Shown: positions 31,481-38,596 of the stretch, in pieces
How positions within the stretch are numbered: the first letter of the stretch is position 1
Layout of the letters: each line of letters opens with the position of its first letter
Assembly: GCA_021166775.1 (NCBI GenBank)
Contig: JAJPEQ010000010.1
Location: 182,131-246,130 of the forward strand
Length of the DNA: 64,000 bases
Source of the DNA: Comamonas sp.
GTDB lineage: Bacteria > Pseudomonadota > Gammaproteobacteria > Burkholderiales > Burkholderiaceae_C
Reading direction: 5' to 3'
Program-made: the position numbers and the translations under genes
Notes under the pieces: generated by a model
Databases searched by the model: none
Told to the model about the DNA's origin: nothing
What the model saw: the letters and a program-made list of their open reading frames with translations, nothing else

Positions 31481-32967
31481 GCGAGAACCCCATGAACATG
31501 CAATCGCCGGTCCTGGACAAGGATCTCGTCGCACTGCAGGAGGTACGAGACCTCGTCGCGCGCGCCGCACCTGCCGCCAAGGCGTTCGCACGCATGGATG
31601 CGGCGCAGGCATGGGGCATCGCTCAGGCGGTCTGCACCGCCTGCGAGGAGCGCGCCGAACACTATGCCCGCTGGGCGGTTGAAGAGACCGGTATAGGCCG
31701 CGTCGAGGACAAGTACTTCAAGAACCTGCTCGCGAGCCGCGATCTGCTGGCGTTCTACCGGGACAAGAGCCTGGGTGGCGTGCAGGTGGATCAGGCCAAC
31801 AAGATGCTCCTGGTCGCCCGCCCGGCCGGCGTGGTGGTGGGGCTGGTGGCTTCGACGAGCCCGATCGCGACGCTGTATTTCAAGGTGCTGTCCTGCCTGA
31901 TGACGCGCAACGCCATCATCCTGAGCCCGCATCCGCTGGCCATCGAGTGCTCGATCGATGCGGCCGAATATCTGCGAGACGCCGCCGAACGTGCGGGCGC
32001 ACCCAAGGATGCCATCCAGATTCAGAGGACTCCGACTTTGCAGGCCACGCGCGCCATGATGGGCGATCCCGGCGTGAATCTGATTCTGGCAACCGGCGGT
32101 GGGCCCATGGTGCGCGCTGCCTACAGCTCGGGCAACCCTGCCCTGGGTGTCGGCGCCGGAAACGTGCCGGTCTACGTAGACTCGAGCGCGGATGTGGCCT
32201 TGGCCGTCTCCGAAACATTGGCAGCCAAGTGCTTTGACTATGGTTCGCCCTGCTCATCACCCTCGGCCGTGTTCGTGCACGCCGCGGTGGCGGAACGATT
32301 CGATGCCCTCATGCAGCGCTCGGGTGCGTTCTATTGCAACCCGGATGAGCAGCGGCAACTGGAAGCGTTTGCATTTCCCAATGGCCACTTGAATCCGAAG
32401 ATCGTGGGACGCTCTGCTGCGTGGATTGCGCAGCAGGCCGGGCTGCGAGGCGCTGCGAATGCGTCGGTACTGGTCGGAACGATTGCGGAAGTATCGGCGA
32501 AGGCGGCGATGGCGCACGAAAAACTCTCGCCTATTCTGGGGCTCAGGCATGTGCAGGATCGAGAGCAGGCCATCCGCGACGCGAGCGCCATGCTGGCGAT
32601 CTCGGGTGCGGGCCACACCTCGGGCATATTTTCGCGGGATATCGAGACCATCACGCTTTGGGGCTGTGCGCTGGACGTGAATCGCACGGTGGTCAACAAG
32701 GGAGTGGCCATGGGGGTGATCGGCGACGGCACCCGCCTCGCGCCCACCTTCACCATAGGCACCGGCTTTGCCGGACGCAGCTCGATTGGTGAAAACGTCG
32801 GGCCGGAGCACCTCATCAACTGGAAGCGGATTGCCTTCCCGATCGACGAGGCAGCACCAAGCGCGGCCCCCGCATTGTCCGTGGGTGAGCAAGAGATCGA
32901 TGCACGGGTCCGCGAGGCGGTACGCAACATTCTGGCGCTCGCGCTGAACACCAAGGGCACGGTATGA
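31477..32967 (+). CDS. Aldehyde dehydrogenase, CoA-acylating BMC type
   Basis: A 496-residue aldehyde dehydrogenase of the EutE/PduP/SauS group, which oxidises aldehydes to acyl-CoA with NAD. The catalytic cysteine is C259 in KCFDYGSPCSSPSAVFV; LILATGGGPMVRAAYSSGNPALGVGAGNVPVYVD is the group-specific cofactor stretch and lacks the general-base glutamate of hydrolytic enzymes. After the domain comes an Ala/Pro linker and an amphipathic helix (about 471-490), resembling a C-terminal encapsulation peptide. It overlaps the dioxygenase stop (GTGA; ATG at 31492 is an alternative start) and the next gene (ATGA). The aldehyde from the dioxygenase is the likely substrate. Confidence 0.88.
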   Translation: MSENPMNMQSPVLDKDLVALQEVRDLVARAAPAAKAFARMDAAQAWGIAQAVCTACEERAEHYARWAVEETGIGRVEDKYFKNLLASRDLLAFYRDKSLGGVQVDQANKMLLVARPAGVVVGLVASTSPIATLYFKVLSCLMTRNAIILSPHPLAIECSIDAAEYLRDAAERAGAPKDAIQIQRTPTLQATRAMMGDPGVNLILATGGGPMVRAAYSSGNPALGVGAGNVPVYVDSSADVALAVSETLAAKCFDYGSPCSSPSAVFVHAAVAERFDALMQRSGAFYCNPDEQRQLEAFAFPNGHLNPKIVGRSAAWIAQQAGLRGAANASVLVGTIAEVSAKAAMAHEKLSPILGLRHVQDREQAIRDASAMLAISGAGHTSGIFSRDIETITLWGCALDVNRTVVNKGVAMGVIGDGTRLAPTFTIGTGFAGRSSIGENVGPEHLINWKRIAFPIDEAAPSAAPALSVGEQEIDARVREAVRNILALALNTKGTV

Positions 32968-33575
32968 CCACGCTGCGCTCGTTCAACTTTCTTGACCGCC
33001 TGCAGCCCCAGACGCTGTGCTTTCTGGGCAGCACCATGCGCGGTTTCCTGCCACGTGCCAACGATGCCGCCATGGTGATCGAAATCGCGCCCGGGCTGGA
33101 CGTGGAGTGGCTGACCGACATCGTGCTCAAGCAGGTCGACGTCAAGCCCGGCGTGCTGGTGGTGGAACGCCAGTTCGGATACCTGGAGTTTCACGCGCGC
33201 CATGCCGACGCAGTGCAGACAGCAGGCGCTGCCGTGTTGCAGGCGCTGGGGCTGAGCGTGCCGGAGTTGCCTGCCGCGCAAATCCTTGCGTCGCGCCAGA
33301 TCGATAGGGTCGATAGCCTGCACTCCTTTCTGGTGAACCGCAACAAATCCGGATCGATGTTGCTACCGGGTCAATCGCTGTTCCTGCTGGAAGTCACGCC
33401 GGCCGCAAGTGCCTTGCTGGCGGCCAACGAGGCCGAGAAGGCAGCCGCCATCACCCTGGTCGATTGCCGGTTCATGGGTGCGAGCGGACGGCTGTACGTC
33501 AGCGGAACGGAATCGGCCGTGCGCGCCGCAAGCGAAGCCGCGGTTGCCGCGCTCGGTGGCAGGAGGCCGTCATGA
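32964..33575 (+). CDS. BMC shell protein, tandem BMC domains (BMC-T), first copy
   Basis: A 203-residue protein with two BMC folds. The first half holds MVIEIAPGLDVEWLTDIVLKQ, then GVLVVERQFGYLEFHA; the second holds FLVNRNKSGSMLLPGQSLFLLEVTPAASALLAANEAEKAA, then DCRFMGASGRLYVSGTES. Such proteins form trimers that tile as pseudohexamers in the shell facets and may have gated pores. Strand order suggests a circularly permuted fold, but this needs modelling. It overlaps both flanking genes by four bases. It shares its domain plan with the last gene of the operon, while sequence identity is only moderate. Confidence 0.9.
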   Translation: MTTLRSFNFLDRLQPQTLCFLGSTMRGFLPRANDAAMVIEIAPGLDVEWLTDIVLKQVDVKPGVLVVERQFGYLEFHARHADAVQTAGAAVLQALGLSVPELPAAQILASRQIDRVDSLHSFLVNRNKSGSMLLPGQSLFLLEVTPAASALLAANEAEKAAAITLVDCRFMGASGRLYVSGTESAVRAASEAAVAALGGRRPS

Positions 33576-34033
33576 CGCCCGCCGCGCATGCCGATCTGCA
33601 GACGCTGGTCAGCGACGCCGTCGTCGGTCTTCTGCGCGGCCATGCCGCACGCTGCCAGGAGAAGGCGCCAGCCACGGTGCGCATTCCCCTTCAGGTGGCG
33701 AGCCAAGCCGATCTGACGGTGCTCGTGCGGTGGCTGCGCCAGTTGTGCGCCAGCGATGCCCTGCGTGAGCAGTTCGTGCGTGGCCAGATCGATCTGGACA
33801 TTCGGCTGGCGATGCCCATCTGGGCCGAGGCGGCCAAAGCCATGCCGGGTGTCATTCAGACGGAGACGGCCTCGCGGGCCTGCGAAGACGCCGTCATCAC
33901 CGAGGCGGCCTTGCGCCGCCTGGGGCTGCGCCATCAGACGCTGCATCTGCGGGCGGACGCCGTGGTCACGCCATCGGCCCGTGACTATGCCCGTACTGCG
34001 GGGATCCACATGCAAAGGGGTGACCAGCCATGA
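33572..34033 (+). CDS. Unrecognised BMC-associated protein
   Basis: A 153-residue soluble protein inside the shell operon, overlapping both neighbours by ATGA. No enzyme family is recognised. The N-terminus (ADLQTLVSDAVVGLLRGHAA) could form an amphipathic helix. The C-terminal ~45 residues contain VITEAALRRLGL, then LRADAVVTPSARDYARTAGI, which resembles from memory the N-terminal segment of EutT (ITEAWLR, then LPADSRLTPSAREL) and similar segments elsewhere in BMC loci. This suggests a docking module. It lacks the cysteine and ATP motifs of a cobalamin adenosyltransferase. Confidence 0.6.
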   Translation: MTPAAHADLQTLVSDAVVGLLRGHAARCQEKAPATVRIPLQVASQADLTVLVRWLRQLCASDALREQFVRGQIDLDIRLAMPIWAEAAKAMPGVIQTETASRACEDAVITEAALRRLGLRHQTLHLRADAVVTPSARDYARTAGIHMQRGDQP

Positions 34034-34272
34034 AGACAGGCATCGTGACGGGCCGCATCTGGGCCACCAAACGGCATGAGCTGCTGCCGCCGGGAGCGCT
34101 CGTGCGGCTGGACTTGGACGAGGGCGGCGGCTCGGTGATTGCACTCGATGGCTTCGGCGTCGGCATCGGCGATGAGGCTCTGCTGATCCAGGGGTCGGTC
34201 GCTGCACATTACTGCGGCAGTCCGGTGGATGCGGTCGTGGTGGGCATCGTCGATCCCGCCGGTGAACGCTGA
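34030..34272 (+). CDS. BMC vertex protein, EutN/CcmL family (BMC-P)
   Basis: An 80-residue beta-barrel protein that assembles as pentamers capping shell vertices. Visible signatures are [19 protein letters not shown], then [38 protein letters not shown], which aligns with the family pattern GxGxGExVLxxxGSxA...PVDxxVVGIVD. It has a single copy here. It overlaps the previous gene by ATGA and is 29 bases ahead of the BMC-H gene. Confidence 0.93.
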   Translation: MKTGIVTGRIWATKRHELLPPGALVRLDLDEGGGSVIALDGFGVGIGDEALLIQGSVAAHYCGSPVDAVVVGIVDPAGER

Positions 34273-34301
34273 TTCTTTTGATTTTTAACAGGAGAGACGA
34301 T

Positions 34302-34583
34302 ATGTCCCAGGCAGTTGGATTGATTGAAACGGTGGGCTACGTGGCGGCATACGCCGCAGCGGACGCCATGGTGAAGGCCGCCAACGTCACGATGGTGGGG
34401 CGCGAGCAGGTCGGTGCGGGCCTGGTGGCGATCACCGTGACCGGTGACGTGGGTGCCGTCAAGGCGGCCACCGATGCGGGCGCCGAGGCGGCGCGCCAGG
34501 TCGGCGAAGTCCGCTCGTGCCACGTGATCGCACGCCCCCATGCCGACGTGGTCAAGTACTTCGAGACTCCCCTCAAGAAATAG
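34302..34583 (+). CDS. BMC hexameric shell protein (BMC-H)
   Basis: A 93-residue single BMC-domain protein, the main facet component. It starts [28 protein letters not shown], the canonical opening, and continues [25 protein letters not shown]. The central pore loop is EQVGAG, so alanine stands where PduA-type shells have serine (GSG). That would make the pore less polar. GGAGAG lies eight bases upstream of the start, giving it the best ribosome site of the operon, consistent with its need for high expression. Confidence 0.95.
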   Translation: MSQAVGLIETVGYVAAYAAADAMVKAANVTMVGREQVGAGLVAITVTGDVGAVKAATDAGAEAARQVGEVRSCHVIARPHADVVKYFETPLKK

Positions 34584-34643
34584 TGAACTCCAAGGACGCT
34601 GAAGGCTCGTGGTGCTGGCCGCCACGAGCCCGGCGCAGTGCCC

Positions 34644-35297
34644 ATGCCCAACGAACTGCGTGTCTACCTGACGCTTGAACCCCTGCAGCGGCAATTCGCC
34701 GCCTACCTGAGCTCGCCCACGGGCGGGCGCGGATATGTTCCGCTGGAAGGCATGAGTTCGCTCATCATCGAAATCGCCCCCGGCCTGGCGATTCAGCGCA
34801 TCACCGATACCGCGCTGAAGGCGGCGCCGGAGCTGGAGCCCGGGCTGTTGGTGGTTGAGCGCCAATTCGGCGTTCTGGAACTGCATGCCGATGATCCGGC
34901 GGAACTGACCCGCGCTGGCGACGCCATCCTGGCTTCCCTGGGCCAGGGCGCCGAGGATCAGCTGACTCCGGAAATCCTGGTGATGGATATCGTGGACGAC
35001 ATCACGGATCGTCACGCCATCATCATCAACCGCAGCAAGCAGGCGTCGATGGCATTGCCCGGCGACAGTCTGTTGCTGCTGGAGCTCGTGCCGGCCCTGT
35101 TTGCCTCCTACGCAGCCAACGAGGCGGAAAAGGCGGCGCCCGGGGTCAAACTCGTAGACGTGCGCATGATCGGTGCGACCGGGCGGCTGTACCTGTCGGG
35201 TACGGCGGAAGATATCCGCACGGCTGCCGCGCATATCAAGGAGCGGCTGAGGGCGGTGCGCGGGCGCAAACCGCAGCAGCCCAAGACCAAGGCGTAG
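34644..35297 (+). CDS. BMC shell protein, tandem BMC domains (BMC-T), second copy
   Basis: A 217-residue paralogue of the first BMC-T. Matching stretches are LIIEIAPGLAIQRITDTALK, GLLVVERQFGVLELHA, then NRSKQASMALPGDSLLLLELVPALFASYAANEAEKAA, and MIGATGRLYLSGTAEDI. The end is basic (RGRKPQQPKTKA). ATG at 34644 is favoured over GTG at 34638. It follows the BMC-H gene by 60 bases and closes the operon. With two BMC-T, one BMC-H and one BMC-P gene, the set is complete for a closed shell. Confidence 0.9.
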   Translation: MPNELRVYLTLEPLQRQFAAYLSSPTGGRGYVPLEGMSSLIIEIAPGLAIQRITDTALKAAPELEPGLLVVERQFGVLELHADDPAELTRAGDAILASLGQGAEDQLTPEILVMDIVDDITDRHAIIINRSKQASMALPGDSLLLLELVPALFASYAANEAEKAAPGVKLVDVRMIGATGRLYLSGTAEDIRTAAAHIKERLRAVRGRKPQQPKTKA

Positions 35298-35404
35298 GGC
35301 ATTTGGGCTGGGCCACGGGCGATCCTCCTGATCGTTGGATGCCCCTTGCCCAGCGGGCCACGCGGCATGCGGGTAGCATCCGCAGCGCACAGAAAGCCCT
35401 TTCC

Positions 35405-36616
35405 ATGACGTCCTCGACCGCCTCGGCGCTGCCCACCGCTGACCCCACGCGCTACCGCGTACTGGGTGCGATCAGCTTCTCGCACATGCTCAACGACATG
35501 ATCCAGTCGTTGATCCTGGCGATCTACCCGATCCTCAAGGGCGAATTCAGCCTGAGCTTTCTGCAGATCGGCCTGATCACGCTCACCTACCAGCTCACCG
35601 CGTCGATGCTGCAGCCGCTCGTGGGCCTGTACACCGACAGGCACCCCAAGCCGCATTCGCTGGCCTTCGGCATGGGCTCGACGCTGTGCGGACTGCTGCT
35701 GCTGTCGGTCGCGCCCAATTTCGGAGTCATCCTGGTCGCGGCGGCGCTGGTGGGCACGGGCTCGTCGGTGTTTCATCCCGAATCCTCGCGCATCGCGCGG
35801 CTGGCCTCGGGCGGGCAGCATGGCCTGGCGCAATCCATCTTCCAGGTGGGCGGCAACACCGGCTCGGCGCTCGGGCCACTGCTGGCCGCGCTCATCGTGC
35901 TGCCGCAGGGGCAAGGCGCGATCGCCTGGTTCGCGCTCGCGGCGCTGGTGGCGATCGCCGTGCTCTGGCAGATCGGCAACTGGTATCAGCGCCAGTACCT
36001 GAGCCGCCCGGCCGCCGCCAGGAAGGTGAGCGCGGCCCCGAGTCCCGTGCCGCACCGGCTGGTGGTGCGCGCGATCGCCGTGCTGTTGATCCTGATCTTC
36101 TCCAAGTATTTCTACCTCACCAGCATCACGAGCTACTACACCTTCTACCTGATCCACCATTTCGGCGTGTCGGTGCAGTCCTCGCAGATCCACCTGTTCG
36201 TCTTCCTGTTCGCCGTGGCGGCGGGCACGCTCGCCGGTGGGCCGATCGGCGATCGGCTCGGGCGCAAGCCCGTCATCTGGGTCTCCATCCTGGGCGTGGC
36301 GCCGTTCACGCTGGCGCTGCCGCACGTGGGCCTGATGTGGACGGGCGTGCTCACCTTCATCATCGGCCTGGTGATCGCCTCGGCCTTCTCGGCCATTCTG
36401 GTGTACGCGCAGGAACTCATGCCGGGCAAGATCGGCGCCGTCTCGGGCATGTTCTTCGGCTTTGCGTTCGGCATGGGCGGCATCGGCGCGGCCGTACTGG
36501 GCGTGCTGGCCGACAGTCAGGGCATCGAGTTCGTCTACCAGGTCTGCGCTTTTCTGCCGCTGCTGGGCCTGTTCACCGTGTTCCTGCCCAATATCGAGCA
36601 CCGCCGCCGCGCCTGA
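35405..36616 (+). CDS. MFS transporter, fosmidomycin-resistance (Fsr) type
   Basis: A 403-residue major facilitator with twelve helices. It starts with FSHMLNDMIQSLILAIYPILKGEFSLSFLQIGLITLTYQLTAS, diagnostic of the Fsr branch, followed by GTGSSVFHPESSRIARLASGGQHGLAQSIFQVGGN. E. coli Fsr exports fosmidomycin; roles of homologues vary. ATG at 35405 starts the conserved part after a short leader. GC content returns to the chromosomal level here, so it probably lies outside the BMC block. Confidence 0.88.
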   Translation: MTSSTASALPTADPTRYRVLGAISFSHMLNDMIQSLILAIYPILKGEFSLSFLQIGLITLTYQLTASMLQPLVGLYTDRHPKPHSLAFGMGSTLCGLLLLSVAPNFGVILVAAALVGTGSSVFHPESSRIARLASGGQHGLAQSIFQVGGNTGSALGPLLAALIVLPQGQGAIAWFALAALVAIAVLWQIGNWYQRQYLSRPAAARKVSAAPSPVPHRLVVRAIAVLLILIFSKYFYLTSITSYYTFYLIHHFGVSVQSSQIHLFVFLFAVAAGTLAGGPIGDRLGRKPVIWVSILGVAPFTLALPHVGLMWTGVLTFIIGLVIASAFSAILVYAQELMPGKIGAVSGMFFGFAFGMGGIGAAVLGVLADSQGIEFVYQVCAFLPLLGLFTVFLPNIEHRRRA

Positions 36617-36646
36617 TTCCAACTTCCATCACCCGAGGTCTCACAC

Positions 36647-37120
36647 ATGCAGATCACCAAGGACAGCGCCGTCACCCTGCAGTACAAACTGAGCGACCCC
36701 GCGAGCGGCGCAACGCTTGACACCGGTCACACCGCCTACCTGCATGGCGGCTACGAGGGCATCTTCGCCAGGGTCGAGCAGGCGCTCGAAGGCCAGGAGG
36801 AGGGCCACGCCACGGCCATCGAGCTGGCGGTTGAAGAGGCCTTCGGGCCGCGCGACGAAAGCCTGGTGCTGACCATTCCCAAGAGTGAATTCCCGCCCGG
36901 CGTGAAGGTTGGCGGCCATCTGCAGCGCCTGGGCGAGGACGGCCAGCCGCGCTACTACAACGTCGTCAAGATCAAGGGGCCGGTGGTGCATCTGGATGGC
37001 AACCACCCGCTCGCAGGCAAGGCGCTGCGCTTTGCCTGCAAGGTGACGCAAGTGCGCCCCGCGACGGCCGAGGAAATCGCCCACCGCCATGTGCATGGCG
37101 GGCACGGCCACCATCACTGA
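36647..37120 (+). CDS. slyD: FKBP-type peptidyl-prolyl isomerase, SlyD family
   Basis: A 157-residue prolyl isomerase and chaperone with a metal-binding tail. The FKBP half starts MQITKDSAVTLQYKLSDPASG, with the insert-in-flap domain in the middle (EEAFGPRDESLVLTIPKSEFP) and the return strand NHPLAGKALRFACKV. The C-terminus is histidine-rich (AHRHVHGGHGHHH), which in E. coli SlyD binds nickel for hydrogenase maturation. It follows the MFS gene by 30 bases. Confidence 0.93.
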   Translation: MQITKDSAVTLQYKLSDPASGATLDTGHTAYLHGGYEGIFARVEQALEGQEEGHATAIELAVEEAFGPRDESLVLTIPKSEFPPGVKVGGHLQRLGEDGQPRYYNVVKIKGPVVHLDGNHPLAGKALRFACKVTQVRPATAEEIAHRHVHGGHGHHH

Positions 37121-37125
37121 GAAGT

Positions 37126-37168
37126 TACAAAAACAATAGCTGCTCGCGCTTACTGGGCAATCGCCGGG
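37126..37168 (+). repeat. Dispersed ATAGCTG repeat, copy 3
   Basis: After the slyD stop the + strand reads ACAAAAACAATAGCTGCTCG then CGCTTACTGGGCAATCGCCG. The core ATAGCTG, CGCTT and GCAAxCG matches the other copies, preceded by an A-run. It merges into the hairpin at 37170. Confidence 0.6.
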
Positions 37169-37169
37169 G

Positions 37170-37189
37170 GCGGTTTTTCTTAAAACCGC
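37170..37189. terminator. Hairpin terminator between slyD and amidotransferase gene
   Basis: GCGGTTTT, loop TCTT, AAAACCGC is a perfect eight-base stem between convergent genes. It overlaps the stop codon of the amidotransferase gene (37180-37182). It could end transcription from both sides, though the U-tract is inside the stem rather than after it. Confidence 0.5.
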
Positions 37190-38049
37190 GTCAGCAGCGC
37201 CTGGCGCAGCAGGCGCGAGGCGCGATCACGGATGTGCAACGGGCTGCTGCCCGGCCAGCGGTGGTGGCGCGCGCGCTCGCAGGCGCCCAGAAAATCATGC
37301 AGCAGGGGCGCAGCGTCCAGCGTCACGTCGGCGCGCGTGCGGAACTCCGGGTGCCACTGCGTCGCGGCGATGTAGCCCTTGCCATGGCGCGCGGTGCGCC
37401 GGATGGCCTCGGGGATGTGGTCGGGCACGCTGTAGGCCTCCACCGTGAAGCCCGGCGCCAGCTCCTTGATGCCCTGGTGGTGGATGCTGTTGACCGTGCC
37501 CAGCCTGTGGGCCGGGTACAGGCGGGCCAGACGCGTGCGCGGCTCGATCTGCACGGCGTGCACGTGCCGGTCGTACTGCTCGGGGTCGCGGTGGCACTGC
37601 GCGCCCGGCACCTGCGTTTCGATGTCCTGGTAGAGCGAGCCGCCGAACGCCACGTTGATGATCTGCAGGCCACGGCAGACGCCGAAGATGGGCTTGCCCG
37701 CCTGCTCGAAGGCCTCGATCAGCGCCAGATCGTAGAGGTCGCGCACGCGGTCTCCCTCCCATTCGGGCTTGAGCGCGATCTCGCCGTAGTGGCCGGGCCA
37801 GACGTCCGCGCCGCCGTGCAGCACCACGCCGTCCAGCCACTGCGCGTAGTGCTTGAGCGTGACGTCGCCGCGCGCCGTCTCGCCCGTCGGGCAGGGGATG
37901 ACCACGAGCAGCACCCCCGCGGACATGACCCAGTGCGCGATCGATTGTTCGATGTATTGCAGCGTCTTGCCCGTGAACAGGTGGCGCTGCGGGTCCGCGT
38001 GGGAAAAACAGGCCGAAAGGCCAATCTTCAGGCGTATCGGTTCGGTCAT
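37180..38049 (-). CDS. Class I amidotransferase, gamma-glutamyl-GABA hydrolase-like
   Basis: A 289-residue peptidase C26 protein. The nucleophile cysteine is in PIFGVCRGLQIINVAFGGSLYQD, and the HPE motif is in AATQWHPEF. VLHGGADVWPGHYGE is the substrate-side loop also seen in PuuD. E. coli PuuD hydrolyses gamma-glutamyl-GABA in putrescine degradation. No other putrescine genes lie nearby, so the substrate is open. ATG at 38049 is chosen as it precedes the conserved LKIGLSACF strand. Confidence 0.87.
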   Translation of the reverse strand: MTEPIRLKIGLSACFSHADPQRHLFTGKTLQYIEQSIAHWVMSAGVLLVVIPCPTGETARGDVTLKHYAQWLDGVVLHGGADVWPGHYGEIALKPEWEGDRVRDLYDLALIEAFEQAGKPIFGVCRGLQIINVAFGGSLYQDIETQVPGAQCHRDPEQYDRHVHAVQIEPRTRLARLYPAHRLGTVNSIHHQGIKELAPGFTVEAYSVPDHIPEAIRRTARHGKGYIAATQWHPEFRTRADVTLDAAPLLHDFLGACERARHHRWPGSSPLHIRDRASRLLRQALLTRF

Positions 38050-38199
38050 TCCTGCTTTGTAGCACTGTCCGGGCATGATCGCGCGCGGTGACGCACTGGC
38101 GCGCTCGGATGTTGCTTTGATGCGCTGCTCCGGGGTGTGCGGCGCGGTAAGCTAGCGGGGCAAGGTCCCGCTGTGGGAGCCAGGAGCAAGGAGCCGAAA

Positions 38200-38544
38200 A
38201 TGCAAGTGCACGTCAATACCGACCGGCAGATTCAGGGTGGCGAACCGCTCGCAAAGTGGGTGGAGCAGGAGACCCTCGCACGCCTGGCGCGCTTTCGCGA
38301 ACACGTCACGCGCGTGGAAATTTTCCTGAGCGACGAAAACGGCGGCAAGGCCGGCGCGAACGACAAGCGCTGCCGCATGGAGGCGCGCCCCGCGGGCCTG
38401 CCGCCCGTGACCGTCACGGCCACGGCCGACAAGCTCGCCGATGCCTTCACCAGCGCGGCGGAACGGTTGCTGCGCGCGCTCGACGCCGACATCGGCCGCG
38501 GCAAGAATCTCAAGGGAAGCGAGACGATACGCACCGGCGAATGA
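38200..38544 (+). CDS. HPF/RaiA-like ribosome-associated protein
   Basis: A 114-residue sigma-54-modulation/ribosome-hibernation family protein. It starts MQVHVNTDRQIQGGEPLAKWVEQETLARLARFREHVTRVEIFLSDENG, the strand-helix-strand of the fold, and ends with a helix AFTSAAERLLRALDADIGRGK. It is short, without the C-terminal dimerisation domain of long HPF. It may bind ribosomes in stationary phase; the sequence is divergent from E. coli HPF. GAAGGAG-like bases precede the start at 38200. Confidence 0.75.
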   Translation: MQVHVNTDRQIQGGEPLAKWVEQETLARLARFREHVTRVEIFLSDENGGKAGANDKRCRMEARPAGLPPVTVTATADKLADAFTSAAERLLRALDADIGRGKNLKGSETIRTGE

Positions 38545-38596
38545 CGCCGCCGTCTCGCCGGCCGCAAGGGTGGCGGAGATGTGAATTTTTGACAGG

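Noticed and set aside
33572..34033. BMC-associated protein as a cobalamin adenosyltransferase
   Set aside because: Only a short EutT-like segment is seen; ATP and cobalamin motifs and the cysteine cluster are absent, and no B12 enzyme is encoded nearby.
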